Below, one piece after another: positions 8,919 to 18,055 of a DNA stretch of 57,568 nt. The notes beneath the pieces were generated by a model. It was not told the DNA's origin, did not search any database, and saw nothing but the letters and a program-made list of their open reading frames with translations. The stretch spans positions 1 through 57,568 of the forward strand of contig JAICJC010000007.1 of NCBI GenBank assembly GCA_025928655.1, in the 5' to 3' direction. The stretch comes from Thermoleophilia bacterium. GTDB taxonomy: Bacteria; Actinomycetota; Thermoleophilia; Gaiellales; JAICJC01. The position numbers and the translations under genes were made by a program. Positions within the stretch are counted from its first letter, which is position 1. Every line of letters begins with the position of its first letter.

Positions 8919-9815
8919 TCAGGGTACGGAGGGGGTCGGGCCGCGGCCAGTTTCCAAGGTACCGGTCGAGGGGGTACCTCTCAGCCGGCCGATCGCGACG
9001 TCGAGCTCGGCGTCCGCCCGCGCGGCCAGCCCCTCCACGGCGTCCAGGGTGGCGCCCGCGGCCGGATCCTCCTCGCACTCCGCCCGCAGCGCCGCGATCC
9101 GCAGGGCGAGCGCCGGGAAGACCTGGCGCAGGCGGCCGTGGAGGCGGAAGGCGACCTCCTGGCGCTCCGCGGCGACCGTGGCCGCGCGCACGGCCGCGAT
9201 CGCGTCCGCCGCGCGCCCCATGTACGCCGCCGCCGCGTCCGCGAGCTCGTCGAACTGGTGCCGCACGTAGGCGAACAGGCCGGCCACGACGACATAGCCG
9301 ACCACCGGCGCGGTCCACGCGGAGAGGGGAACGCTGCGGGTCGCCGGGTCGGCGCCCGAGAGCCGCCACCCGAGGTGGCTCGCGACGAGCACGGCGCAGC
9401 CGCCGATCCCGAGGAGCAGGGTGCGTCGCGCCGACCAGAACACCGACGCGAACCCGAACGGCGACCAGCCGTACACGTAGAACAGGTTCTCCCACCCGCC
9501 CGCGACCACGAGCAGGGCGCACCAGGCGGCGACATCGACCCACACCAGCCGCCGCCGGGCCGCCACCCGGGCATAGGCGCGGTCGACCGAGCGGAGCGGC
9601 ATGAGCACCCAGGCGAGCGCGACCGTCCACGCCACGGCGATGACGACGGTCAGGCGATCGCCGTGCGACGCCGGCTCGGCCGGGAGCAGCAGCCCGAGGC
9701 CCACCAGGATCGCGATACGGCTGTACACGATGCCGCCGAACAGCGACCGCTCGTACGTGCTCAGCGGGGCGAACCCCGCGGGGTCGACCCGAGCCGTGTC
9801 GGAGGCACCCGCCAT
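8919..9815 (-). CDS. membrane sensor with HisKA_3 phosphoacceptor region, no ATPase domain
   Basis: 298 residues. The membrane region (about 30-182) is followed by a linker beginning FAYVRHQFDELAD, which resembles GYVRRLFTALEQ in the downstream paralogue. Residues 217-233, ERQEVAFRLHGRLRQVF, are a good HisKA_3 motif with His226. The protein ends about 70 residues later, so the HATPase_c domain is absent. It is first in the three-gene operon; a TAAGAT box lies 12 nt upstream of its ATG. It is probably the phosphoacceptor half of a two-protein kinase (inference). The tail is Pro/Thr-rich. No frameshift into an ATPase domain is visible in the 4-nt gap to the next gene. Confidence 0.82.
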   Translation of the reverse strand: MAGASDTARVDPAGFAPLSTYERSLFGGIVYSRIAILVGLGLLLPAEPASHGDRLTVVIAVAWTVALAWVLMPLRSVDRAYARVAARRRLVWVDVAAWCALLVVAGGWENLFYVYGWSPFGFASVFWSARRTLLLGIGGCAVLVASHLGWRLSGADPATRSVPLSAWTAPVVGYVVVAGLFAYVRHQFDELADAAAAYMGRAADAIAAVRAATVAAERQEVAFRLHGRLRQVFPALALRIAALRAECEEDPAAGATLDAVEGLAARADAELDVAIGRLRGTPSTGTLETGRGPTPSVP

Positions 9816-9827
9816 GGATTGCCAGGG

Positions 9828-9833
9828 ATCTTA
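9828..9833 (-). promoter_or_regulatory. -10 box of the split-sensor operon
   Basis: TAAGAT on the minus strand, 12 nt before the ATG at 9815. It lies in the 76-bp gap to the divergent SDR gene, whose own box (TACGGT, 9879-9884) is separate. Confidence 0.45.
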
Positions 9834-9891
9834 CGAGCGTTGTCCGCGGTGAACACGGCCCGCCCCGTCGCGAGCGGCTACGGTGATGGCG

Positions 9892-10653
9892 ATGCGGTTG
9901 CAGGACGGCACGCGCGTATGGGTCTGCGGCGCCTCGAGCGGGATCGGCGCCGCGCTCGCGCGCGAGCTGGCCGGGCGCGGCTGCCGGGTCGCGGCGAGCG
10001 CGCGCCGCGCCGACCGGCTCGACGAGCTGGCCGGCAGCGCCCGCGGCGAGGTCGTGCCGGTGCCCGTCGACGTCACCGACCGCGAGGCGATGATGGCCGC
10101 CGGGGAGGCGGTGCGCGAGCGGTTCGGGGCGATCGACCTGGCGATCCTGAACGCGGCCTACTGGGGCGGGTTCTCGGTCGAGGCCTGGGACACGGAGGTC
10201 ATCCGCCGCCACTTCGACACGAACGTGATCGGGATGGCGCACGGCATCGAGGCCGTGCTGGCCGACATGCGCCGCCGCCGCAGCGGCGCGATCGCCGGCA
10301 TGGCCAGCCTGGCCGGCTACCGCGGGCTGCCGCGCTCCGAGGCCTACGGCGCGACGAAGGCGGCCGAGATCAACATGCTGGAGTCGCTGCGCATCGACCT
10401 GCGCCCGTACGGCATCGCCGTGCACACGATCTGTCCCGGGTTCGTGCACACCGAGCTGACGGCGAGGAACACCTTCCGGATGCCGTTCATCATGGAGGCG
10501 GACGACGCCGCCCGCCGGATCGCGCGCGGCCTCGAGCGCGGCCGGGCCGAGATCGCCTTCCCGCTGCCGATGCTGCTCCTGATGAAGACGGCGAAGATGG
10601 TGCCCGTCAGGCTGTGGGCCGAGGCGTTCCGGCTGGTGCCGCCGCGCTCGTAG
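9892..10653 (+). CDS. short-chain dehydrogenase/reductase
   Basis: 253 residues from ATG 9892. NAD(P)-binding glycine motif GASSGIG near the N-terminus, the NAA structural motif (ILNAAYWG), catalytic Ser in MASLAGYRG and the active-site YGATK. It is a classical SDR of normal length with a short hydrophobic C-terminal region (LPMLLLMKTAKMVP) that may touch the membrane. I chose ATG 9892 because a TACGGT box at 9879-9884 ends 7 nt upstream; ATG 9886 and GTG 9883 are in frame but too close to that box. Its 3' end overlaps the convergent cyclase gene by 47 bp. The substrate is unknown. Confidence 0.88.
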   Translation: MRLQDGTRVWVCGASSGIGAALARELAGRGCRVAASARRADRLDELAGSARGEVVPVPVDVTDREAMMAAGEAVRERFGAIDLAILNAAYWGGFSVEAWDTEVIRRHFDTNVIGMAHGIEAVLADMRRRRSGAIAGMASLAGYRGLPRSEAYGATKAAEINMLESLRIDLRPYGIAVHTICPGFVHTELTARNTFRMPFIMEADDAARRIARGLERGRAEIAFPLPMLLLMKTAKMVPVRLWAEAFRLVPPRS

Positions 10654-13600
10654 CCGCCGCCGGAGCCGCGAGGGCGTCGGCGCGGGCGATCCACGGAGCC
10701 GCGCCCAGCCGCACGAACGTCTCGCGCGCCTCGTGGACCAGGCCGGCGGCGTCGCCGCCGTGCGCCAGCCGCGCCTCCGCGTGCTCGAGCCGGGCGACGG
10801 CGAGCCAGAACACGAGCCCGAGGCTGTCGAAGAGGCGCTCGGCTGCGAGGTAGGCCTCGTCGGCCCCCGCCGCCCCGTCGGTGAGGCGGGCGCGAAGGCG
10901 ATGGGCATGGGCCTCCATCATCGGCGAGCGCAGACCCGGCGGACGGTCTTCGACGATCTGCAGGATCTCGTCGAGGCGGTCCATCCTGCCCAGCGCGTAG
11001 GCCGCCTCGGCCGCCCAGCGCAGGCCCTGCTTCACGGCCTGCGCCGTGTCGCCGAGCAGCCCCCGCGCGGCGACGGACTGCTCGCCGAGCTCGAGCGCGT
11101 CGGCGTAGCGACCCTCCGCATACGCGACCGCGGCCGCGGCTCCCACATACCCGAGGCGCTCCTGCACGTCGAACGACGTCGGCAGGCGCGAGAAGATCTC
11201 GAGCAGCCCGCGGGCGTCGTCCACCTGACCCCGGTTCAGGTGGATCTCGAGGATCGACGTCAGCGGACTGATCAGCGTATGGCCGCTCGGCAGCTGCTCG
11301 CGCGGGACCTCGGCGAACGCGGCCATGGCCTCGTCCCAGCGCCCCAGCTGGAACAGCGGGTAGGTGCTCTCGCTTTGGGCGAACCACTCGTTGGGGCGGT
11401 CTCCGGACTTCCGCGCGAGCTCCAGCATCCGCGCGAGATGGCCGAGCGCCTCCTCGTAGCGGTCGACGGCGAACGCCTGATCGGAGAGGTTGCCGAGGCC
11501 GACGCCCGCTCGCTCCACGAAGCCGTGCTCGAGCGCCATCTCGACGGCCGCGGAGAGCAGCATGCTCGACTCCTGGCGGCGTCCGCGGGTGGCAGCGAGC
11601 ACACCCTTCGCCCCCCACCCGAACACGAGGATCTCGGGCAGTTCGAGCGCCTCGCCCATGTCGAGCGCACGCTCGATCAGCATGGACGCCCGCTCGATCT
11701 GCCCGACGAAGAGCAGCGCGTTTCCGAGACGCGCCGTGAGGAAGGCCAGATCGGCGTCGGGCGCGTCCTCGCCGATCACGCCGAACGCCGCCTCCATCCG
11801 CTGGATGGCGAGCTCGTGATCGCCGCCCCGCTCGAGCGCGTAGGCAAGCCGGCTCGTGGCACGCGCGGCCGCATGCGTGTCTCCCGCGGCCTCGTGCAGC
11901 CGGATCGCCTGCTCGAAGATCTCGGTCGCATCCGCGAGCCGGCCGCTTCGCGTCGCCATCTGGCCGGCGCGGTCGAACAGGTCCGCACGGGCCGCGTCGT
12001 CGTCGGTCAGCCCGGCGGCCTGGGCGTAGTAGCGCTGCGCCTCTCCCGGGGCGCCCAGCGACTCGGCCCGCTCCCCCGCGCGGACGAACAGCGCCTGGGC
12101 GCGCGCGCGGACGCGGTCGGAGTCATCGTCGTCGGGAGCGGCCTCATAGGCGTCGAGGTAGTGGGCGCCGAGCACCTCGACGAGTTCGTCGTCGTCCGCG
12201 GCCGCCGCCTCCAGATGGGCGGCCGCGGCCAGGTGGCGCAGGCGCCGCTCCCGCCGGGAGAGCGTCTCGTACGCGACCCGGCGCATGAGATCCTGGAGGA
12301 AGCCGTACTGGCCGTGCTCCGGCGAGCGCGGGTCGGCCTGGATCGAGAGCACCTCCTTGCGCACGAGCCCGGCCAGGATCACGTCATAGGCGGCGGGGTC
12401 CGCGTCGGCCAGTGCGGCCAGCGCATGCTTCGTGAACGTCTTCCCGAGCACGGCGCCGTTCTGGACGACCAGCCGCTCATCCGGTGTGAGGCCGTCGAGC
12501 CGGGCGGCGATGAGCGCATGCAGCGTCTCGGGCACCTCCAGCGTCTCCACCGGCCCGGTCGCCCGGTAGACGCTGCCCTCCTGCACCACGTGGCCGCGGT
12601 CGAGCAGCATGCGTACCGTCTCGACGGCATACAGCGGGACGCCTTCCGACCGGGCCAGGATCTGGGCCGCGAGCGCGTCGGGCAGCCCGGCGACGAGCCC
12701 GTCCAGGAGCTCGCGCATGGCGGCGTCGCCGAGCGGCTCGAGGTAGAGCGACGTGAAGTTGCGCTTCCCGGCGCCCCACGTGGGCCGCTTCTCGACCAGC
12801 TCGGGGCGCGCAGCGGTGATCACGTACAGCGGCGAGTTGCGCGACCACTCGAGCAGGTGCTCCACGAAGTCGAGCAGCGACGCGTCGGCCCACTGCATGT
12901 CCTCGAACGCGAGCACGGTGGGGTAGACGTCTGCGAGGCGCTCGAAGAAGAGCCGCCAGGCCGCGAAGAGGTCCTCCCGCTCGAACCGGCCCTCGCTCCC
13001 GACCCCGAGCAGGTGGGCCACCCGCGGCTCGACGAACGCGCGCTCCTCCGCATCGCCGATGTGATTGTCCAGGACATCGGCCAGCTTCGCCATCACCGCC
13101 TCGTCCGGCTCGTCCTCGCCGATGCGGCAGCGCATGCGCACCATGTCGGCCAGCGCCCAGTAGGTCACTCCCTCGCCGTAGGACGGGCACCGGCCGCGGT
13201 GCCAGTAGACCACCTGGGCCAGGCCGTCGAAGTACTTGTAGAACTCCCAGACGAGCCGCGACTTGCCGATGCCCGCGATCCCGGTCACCGAGACGAGATG
13301 GGCCCGGCGCTCGTCGGCGCAGGCGTGGAAGAGATCCTTGATCTGGCGCAGCTCGCGGTCGCGGCCGACGAACGGCGCCTCGAGCCCCTCCGACTTGAGC
13401 GAGCCGCGCGCGCCCGAGACGATCCGCACGGCCCGCCACAGCCGGTGCAGGCCGATCTTGCCCTTGAGCTCGTGCTCGCCGGCGTCCTCGTAGACGACGG
13501 CCGGCTCGGTCGCGCGCCGCGTTGCGTCGCCGACGAGCACCTTCCCGGGCTCCGCCAGCGACTGCACCCGGGCGGCCGTGTTGACGACGTCGCCCGCCAC

Positions 13601-14164
13601 CATGCCCTCGCCCACGGCGCCGACGGTCACGGTCGCCTCACCCGTGAGCACCCCCGCCCGCACCCGCAGGTCGGGGATGCCGATCTCGTCCCCGAGCGCG
13701 GTCACGGCCGCGACCAGGTCGAGCGCCGCCCGGACGGCCCGCTCGGGATCGTCCTCGGTAGCGTTGTGGGCGCCCCAGACGGCCATGACGGCGTCGCCGA
13801 TGAACTTCTCGACGACGCCGCCGTAGAGCTCGATCAGCCGCCGGCAGACGTCGAAGTAGCGCGACAGCAGGGCGCGGACGTGCTCGGAGTCGCGCGCCTC
13901 CGAGAGCGCCGTGAACCCGACAACGTCGGCGAAGAGCACGGTGACCAGGCGCCGCTCCGTCGCCGGCTCGCCGGGGACGACGGCCGCGGCGCCCTCCGCC
14001 GCGCCATCCCGCGCGACGACCGGGGTCCCGCACTCGCCGCAGAACCGGTCGCCCGGCAGGACGGCTGCCCCACACGAGCCGCAGACCGCGGCCAGCGACG
14101 CGCCGCACCCGCGGCAGAATCGCTTGCTGGAAGGGTTTTCCGTCCCGCACGCGGCGCAGATCAC
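10607..14164 (-). CDS. zinc-ribbon / class III cyclase / AAA ATPase / TPR signalling protein
   Basis: 1185 residues. In order: a double zinc ribbon (CAACG and CRGCG, CGSCG and CGECG, residues 3-48); a class III nucleotide cyclase domain (about 72-230) with both metal-binding Asp residues (LFADVVGFTALS and FIGDAVMAVWG); an AAA/NACHT-like ATPase with P-loop GIAGIGKS; then a long C-terminal region of helical TPR-like repeats. Proteins of this type are frequent in actinobacteria; cyclase activity and ligand are usually unproven. The start is GTG 14164, 6 nt after a TACACT box (14171-14176), suggesting a leaderless mRNA. The C-terminal end overlaps the convergent SDR. Confidence 0.9.
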   Translation of the reverse strand: MICAACGTENPSSKRFCRGCGASLAAVCGSCGAAVLPGDRFCGECGTPVVARDGAAEGAAAVVPGEPATERRLVTVLFADVVGFTALSEARDSEHVRALLSRYFDVCRRLIELYGGVVEKFIGDAVMAVWGAHNATEDDPERAVRAALDLVAAVTALGDEIGIPDLRVRAGVLTGEATVTVGAVGEGMVAGDVVNTAARVQSLAEPGKVLVGDATRRATEPAVVYEDAGEHELKGKIGLHRLWRAVRIVSGARGSLKSEGLEAPFVGRDRELRQIKDLFHACADERRAHLVSVTGIAGIGKSRLVWEFYKYFDGLAQVVYWHRGRCPSYGEGVTYWALADMVRMRCRIGEDEPDEAVMAKLADVLDNHIGDAEERAFVEPRVAHLLGVGSEGRFEREDLFAAWRLFFERLADVYPTVLAFEDMQWADASLLDFVEHLLEWSRNSPLYVITAARPELVEKRPTWGAGKRNFTSLYLEPLGDAAMRELLDGLVAGLPDALAAQILARSEGVPLYAVETVRMLLDRGHVVQEGSVYRATGPVETLEVPETLHALIAARLDGLTPDERLVVQNGAVLGKTFTKHALAALADADPAAYDVILAGLVRKEVLSIQADPRSPEHGQYGFLQDLMRRVAYETLSRRERRLRHLAAAAHLEAAAADDDELVEVLGAHYLDAYEAAPDDDDSDRVRARAQALFVRAGERAESLGAPGEAQRYYAQAAGLTDDDAARADLFDRAGQMATRSGRLADATEIFEQAIRLHEAAGDTHAAARATSRLAYALERGGDHELAIQRMEAAFGVIGEDAPDADLAFLTARLGNALLFVGQIERASMLIERALDMGEALELPEILVFGWGAKGVLAATRGRRQESSMLLSAAVEMALEHGFVERAGVGLGNLSDQAFAVDRYEEALGHLARMLELARKSGDRPNEWFAQSESTYPLFQLGRWDEAMAAFAEVPREQLPSGHTLISPLTSILEIHLNRGQVDDARGLLEIFSRLPTSFDVQERLGYVGAAAAVAYAEGRYADALELGEQSVAARGLLGDTAQAVKQGLRWAAEAAYALGRMDRLDEILQIVEDRPPGLRSPMMEAHAHRLRARLTDGAAGADEAYLAAERLFDSLGLVFWLAVARLEHAEARLAHGGDAAGLVHEARETFVRLGAAPWIARADALAAPAAATSAAAPAGTPRPTA

Positions 14165-14170
14165 GCACCG

Positions 14171-14176
14171 AGTGTA
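14171..14176 (-). promoter_or_regulatory. -10 box of leaderless cyclase gene
   Basis: TACACT on the minus strand ends 6 nt before GTG 14164, so transcription should begin at or within a base or two of the start codon. The space between box and start has no Shine-Dalgarno sequence. Confidence 0.55.
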
Positions 14177-14214
14177 CGGGACCGCCCGGGTCGGAGGCTA
14201 GTGCGCGGGGCCGC

Positions 14215-14715
14215 TCAGCTCTTCTCGAACTCGCGCAGATAGCCCTCGAAGAGGCGCCGGTGGCCCTGCTCGTCGTGCAGGATGTCGATCACCATGTCCT
14301 GGGTGACCGGGTCGATGCCTTCCGTCTCCTCGATGATGCCGGTGTAGTGCTCGATCGCGCCGGTCTCGGCCTCGATCACGCCCCGGATCACGTGCACGAT
14401 GTCGGTCTGCTCATCCGGCGGCTGCAGGTAGCTCTGCTCGGCGGTGAACTCCTGCGAGCCGGGCACGACGCCGTAGAGCTCCTTGATCCGCTCGGCGAAC
14501 TGGCGCGCGTGGCCGAGCTCCTCCTGGATGTCCTCTTCGAGCGACTCGACGATCTCGCGCGCGCGGACGCCGTCCGGATTCACCGAGTTGGCGATGTAGC
14601 TCATCACCGTCTCGATCTCCATCCAGTAGGCCTTGGACAGCATCTCGACGATGTGGTCGCGCTTGTCCGACTGGTCCTTGCCGAGGATCCCCTCGCTCCT
14701 GCTCTTGACAGCCAT
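14215..14715 (-). CDS. ferritin-like di-iron protein
   Basis: 166 residues from ATG 14715, selected because GGAGG lies about 8 nt upstream. This is a four-helix ferritin-like fold with carboxylate/histidine ligands in the expected order: EIETVMSY (helix 1), EEELGHARQ (ExxH, helix 2), EAETGAIEHY (helix 3) and HDEQGHRRLFEGYL (ExxH, helix 4). It resembles bacterioferritin/ferritin-like and DUF2202-type proteins, which store iron or protect against peroxide in the cytosol. It is divergent from leuC with 71 bp between the starts. Without a structure, storage and oxidase roles cannot be separated. Confidence 0.85.
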   Translation of the reverse strand: MAVKSRSEGILGKDQSDKRDHIVEMLSKAYWMEIETVMSYIANSVNPDGVRAREIVESLEEDIQEELGHARQFAERIKELYGVVPGSQEFTAEQSYLQPPDEQTDIVHVIRGVIEAETGAIEHYTGIIEETEGIDPVTQDMVIDILHDEQGHRRLFEGYLREFEKS

Positions 14716-14786
14716 GATGCTCCCTCCGGAGGTGAATTCCGCACCGTCGATACCCACGCAGACGCGTCGGTACACTCCTCGGCAGG

Positions 14787-16151
14787 ATGGCTGCAGCACC
14801 GAAAACGCTGGTCGAGAAGGTCTGGGACGACCACGTGATCGGGGACGATCTGCTGTTCGTCGACCTGCACCTCGTCCACGAGGTGACGAGCCCGCAGGCC
14901 TTCGAGGGGCTGCGGACGGCGGGCCGCAAAGTGCGCCGCCCCGACCGCACCATCGCGACCGCCGACCACAACGTCGCGACCGGCCCCGGCGAGCCGGACG
15001 AGCTCTCCCAGGCCCAGCTCGCGGCGCTCGAGCGCAACTGCGCCGACTTCGGCGTGCGCGTGTACCCGCTCGGCCACCGCCGCAACGGCATCGTGCACGT
15101 GATCGGGCCGGAGCTCGGCCTCACCCAGCCCGGCATGACGATCGTCTGCGGCGACTCGCACACCTCGACCCACGGCGCGTTCGGGGCGCTCGCCTTCGGC
15201 ATCGGCACGAGCGAGGTCGAGCACGTGCTCGCCACGCAGACCCTGCCGCAGCGCAGGCCGCACACGATGCGGATCGACTACGCCGGCGAGCTCGGGCCGG
15301 GCTGCACCGCAAAGGACATGATCCTGGGCACGATCGCGCAGATCGGGACGGACGGCGCCAGCGGCCACGTCGTCGAGTACACCGGCGCGGCCGTCCGGCG
15401 GCTGTCGATGGAGGGCCGTCTCACCGTCGCGAACATGTCGATCGAGGCCGGGGCCCGGGCCGGCATGATCGCGCCCGACGACACCACCTTCGCCCACCTC
15501 GAGGGCCGGCCGGGCGCGCCGCAGGATTTCGACGCCGCCGTCGAGCGCTGGCGCCGCTACGCCACCGACGAGGGCGCGACATACGACCGCACGGTCACGA
15601 TCGAGCTGGACGGCATCGTCCCCCAGGTCTCGTGGGGCACGAACCCCTCCCAGGTCGCGCCGATCACGGGCGTCGTCCCCGAACCGGCGGACGAGACCGA
15701 TGAGCGCGCCCTGCGCTACATGGACCTGCGTCCCGGGACGCCGCTCTCCGATATCGCCGTCGACCGGGTCTTTCTCGGCTCGTGCACCAACTCGCGCATC
15801 GAGGATCTCCGGGCGGCGGCCGCCATCGTCGAGGGACGGCGGGTGGCCTCGTCGGTGCGCGCCATGGTCGTGCCCGGCTCGTTCCAGGTGCGCGCGGACG
15901 CCGAGCGCGAGGGCCTCGACCGGATCTTCACGGCCGCCGGATTCGAGTGGCGCGGAGCCGGCTGCTCGATGTGCCTGGGCATGAACCCGGACATCCTGGA
16001 GCCGGGCGAGCGCTGCGCGTCGACGTCGAACCGCAACTTCGAGGGCCGCCAGGGCCGGGGCGGGCGCACCCACCTGATGAGCCCGGCGATGGCCGCCGCC
16101 GCGGCCGTCACGGGCCGTCTCACCGACGTGCGCGAGCTGGTGGGCGGATGA
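14787..16151 (+). CDS. leuC: 3-isopropylmalate dehydratase large subunit
   Basis: 454 residues, aconitase family. It isomerises 2-isopropylmalate to 3-isopropylmalate in leucine synthesis, as a heterodimer with LeuD. The [4Fe-4S] ligands are Cys333 ([11 protein letters not shown]), Cys393 and Cys396 (CSMC). The substrate-binding block [20 protein letters not shown] is at 121-140 and [10 protein letters not shown] is near the C-terminus. It is preceded by a TACACT box (14771-14776), 10 nt before the ATG. The stop TGA overlaps the leuD ATG (ATGA). leuB and leuA are not in the window. Confidence 0.96.
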   Translation: MAAAPKTLVEKVWDDHVIGDDLLFVDLHLVHEVTSPQAFEGLRTAGRKVRRPDRTIATADHNVATGPGEPDELSQAQLAALERNCADFGVRVYPLGHRRNGIVHVIGPELGLTQPGMTIVCGDSHTSTHGAFGALAFGIGTSEVEHVLATQTLPQRRPHTMRIDYAGELGPGCTAKDMILGTIAQIGTDGASGHVVEYTGAAVRRLSMEGRLTVANMSIEAGARAGMIAPDDTTFAHLEGRPGAPQDFDAAVERWRRYATDEGATYDRTVTIELDGIVPQVSWGTNPSQVAPITGVVPEPADETDERALRYMDLRPGTPLSDIAVDRVFLGSCTNSRIEDLRAAAAIVEGRRVASSVRAMVVPGSFQVRADAEREGLDRIFTAAGFEWRGAGCSMCLGMNPDILEPGERCASTSNRNFEGRQGRGGRTHLMSPAMAAAAAVTGRLTDVRELVGG

Positions 16152-16732
16152 AGCCCGTCCGCCTCATCTCCGGCACCGTCGCGCCGCTCGACCGGGCGTC
16201 GGTCGACACCGATCAGATCGTGCCGAAGCAGTTCCTGAAGCGGATCGAGCGCAGCGGGTTCGGCGAGTTCCTGTTCTACGACTGGATGCAGCAGGCCGAC
16301 TTCCCGCTGCTGTGGCCGGAGTACCACGGGGCGCCGATCCTCGTCACGGGGCGCAACTTCGGCTGCGGGTCGTCGCGCGAGCACGCCGCCTGGGCGCTCC
16401 AGGACTTCGGCTACCAGGCGATCGTGGCCGAGAGCTTCGGCGACATCTTCGCCACCAACTGCTCGAAGAACGGCCTCCTCACCGTCGTCCTCGAGCCGGA
16501 CGCGATCCGCGAGCTGCTCGACTCGGCGCCGGCGGAGGCGACGATCGACCTCGAGGCCCAGACCGTGACGCTGCCGTCCGGCCGGGCGGTGCCGTTCGAG
16601 ATCGACGCCCAGGTGCGCGAGCGGCTGCTGAACGGCTGGGACGACATCTCGCTCACGGAGCAGCGCGCGGACGAGATCGCGCGCTACGAGGCCGAGCGCG
16701 AGCGGGTCGGGCCGGACGCGCTCGCCATCTAG
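16148..16732 (+). CDS. leuD: 3-isopropylmalate dehydratase small subunit
   Basis: 194 residues, the swivelling-domain partner of LeuC. It has [14 protein letters not shown] near the N-terminus, the [17 protein letters not shown] signature, and [18 protein letters not shown], all typical of LeuD. ATG 16148 overlaps the leuC stop, so the two are translationally coupled. It ends 39 bp before the convergent MFS gene, and that gap is almost wholly a REP palindrome which may serve as a two-way terminator. Confidence 0.96.
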   Translation: MKPVRLISGTVAPLDRASVDTDQIVPKQFLKRIERSGFGEFLFYDWMQQADFPLLWPEYHGAPILVTGRNFGCGSSREHAAWALQDFGYQAIVAESFGDIFATNCSKNGLLTVVLEPDAIRELLDSAPAEATIDLEAQTVTLPSGRAVPFEIDAQVRERLLNGWDDISLTEQRADEIARYEAERERVGPDALAI

Positions 16733-16736
16733 CCAC

Positions 16737-16767
16737 GCACCAGAAGGGGTCTGACCCCGTTTGGTGC
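16737..16767. repeat. REP palindrome, GGGGTC class, between convergent leuD and MFS
   Basis: A 31-bp near-palindrome (GCACCA outer arms, GGGGTC/GACCCC inner arms) filling the gap between the leuD stop (16732) and the MFS stop (16772). It is the same element as at 5469-5499 and, inverted, at 48637-48667. It would form a strong stem in either transcript. Confidence 0.88.
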
Positions 16768-16771
16768 GTTT

Positions 16772-18055
16772 CTAGCGACCGCGGGCGCCGGCGCCGCCGA
16801 CGCGCAGGGCGGGGAGGCCCGACAGGCGGCCGTCGCGCTGCAGCCGGGTTGCGGCCCACACCGCCGTGGCCGCGGCGATGACGCCGGAGACGGCGAAGGA
16901 GAGCTCGGTACCGCCCCGCGCGGCCAGCCAGCCGGCCAGGATGCCGGCGGCGGGGCCGGTGCCGTTGAAGGCGAAGTAGTACAGGCCCGCGACCCGCCCG
17001 CGGAGATGGTCGGGGGCGCCCAGCTGGAGGGTCGAGTTGGCGCTCGACGTCCACAGCGTGAAGCTCAGGCCGGTCGCGAACAGCAGCACGCAGGCGGCGA
17101 TCAGCGAGGTCTCCGGCGCGAGCAGGAGCTGGGCGGCGCCGAAGCCGGCCATCGCGACCACCAGGGCGCGCAGGCTGGCCCGGCCGAGCGACGCCGAGAT
17201 CAGCGCGCCCAGGAGGGCGCCGCCGCCGAACGCCGCAGTGATCGCGCCGAGCACGTTCGGTCCGGAATGGAGCGTCGTCTGCGCCAGCACGGGCAGCAGG
17301 ACGTTGAAGTTGAACGAGAAGGTGCTCAGCAGCAGCACGGCCACGAGCGCCGTCATCGCAATCGGCGTGCGGCGGACGTAGGCGAGCGCGTCGGCGGTCC
17401 CGCCGAGGAGGCTGGTCGGGCGCCGGCTCGTGTCGACCGGGAAGAGCTCGTCGACCCGCATCAGCAGGAGCCCGGCGAGCACGGCCACGAAGCTCAGGCC
17501 GTTGATCAGGAAGCAGGCGCCGGGGCCGGCGGCGGCGACGATCAGGCCGCCGACGGCGGGGCCCACGACGCGGGCCGCGTTGAAGAGGCTCGAGTTGAGC
17601 GCGACGGCGTTCGGGAGCTCGTCGCGACCGACCATCTGGTACGTGAGCGCCTGCCGGGACGGCGCGTCGAGCACGAGCACCGTGCCGCGCAGGCCCGTCA
17701 GCAGGTACACCTCCCAGACCGTCACGGCGCCGCCGAGGGTGAGCGCGGCGAGCACGAAGGCGAAGCCCATCGAGAACACCTGCGTGGCGATGACGGTCCG
17801 GCGGACGTCGAGGCGGTCGACCAGCACCCCCGCGAACAACCCGAAGAGCGTGTAGGGCAGGAACTGGAACGCGGCCAGGATGCCGACGGCGACCGGCGAG
17901 TGGGTCAGCTCGAGCACGAGCCAGGCGGTGGCGATGTTCTGCATCCACGTCCCGCTGACGGACACGACCTGGCCGCCGAAGAAGAGGCGGTAGTTGCGGT
18001 GCTTGCGGAGGCTGGCGAACGTGCGCGTATGGGCGCGCAGGAGGGCCTCGGTCAC
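16772..18055 (-). CDS. MFS transporter
   Basis: 427 residues with about 12 hydrophobic segments. The N-terminus SLRKHRNYRLFFGGQVVSVSGTWMQNIATAWLVLELT matches MFS exporters of the MFS_3/enterobactin-exporter-like group, and the loop between helices 2 and 3 reads GVLVDRLDVRRTV. The likely role is a proton-coupled exporter in the cytoplasmic membrane; the substrate is unknown. It lies downstream of and overlaps (ATGA, 18052-18055) a MarR-family regulator, the usual arrangement of a regulator controlling its own drug or metabolite exporter. Confidence 0.92.
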   Translation of the reverse strand: MTEALLRAHTRTFASLRKHRNYRLFFGGQVVSVSGTWMQNIATAWLVLELTHSPVAVGILAAFQFLPYTLFGLFAGVLVDRLDVRRTVIATQVFSMGFAFVLAALTLGGAVTVWEVYLLTGLRGTVLVLDAPSRQALTYQMVGRDELPNAVALNSSLFNAARVVGPAVGGLIVAAAGPGACFLINGLSFVAVLAGLLLMRVDELFPVDTSRRPTSLLGGTADALAYVRRTPIAMTALVAVLLLSTFSFNFNVLLPVLAQTTLHSGPNVLGAITAAFGGGALLGALISASLGRASLRALVVAMAGFGAAQLLLAPETSLIAACVLLFATGLSFTLWTSSANSTLQLGAPDHLRGRVAGLYYFAFNGTGPAAGILAGWLAARGGTELSFAVSGVIAAATAVWAATRLQRDGRLSGLPALRVGGAGARGR

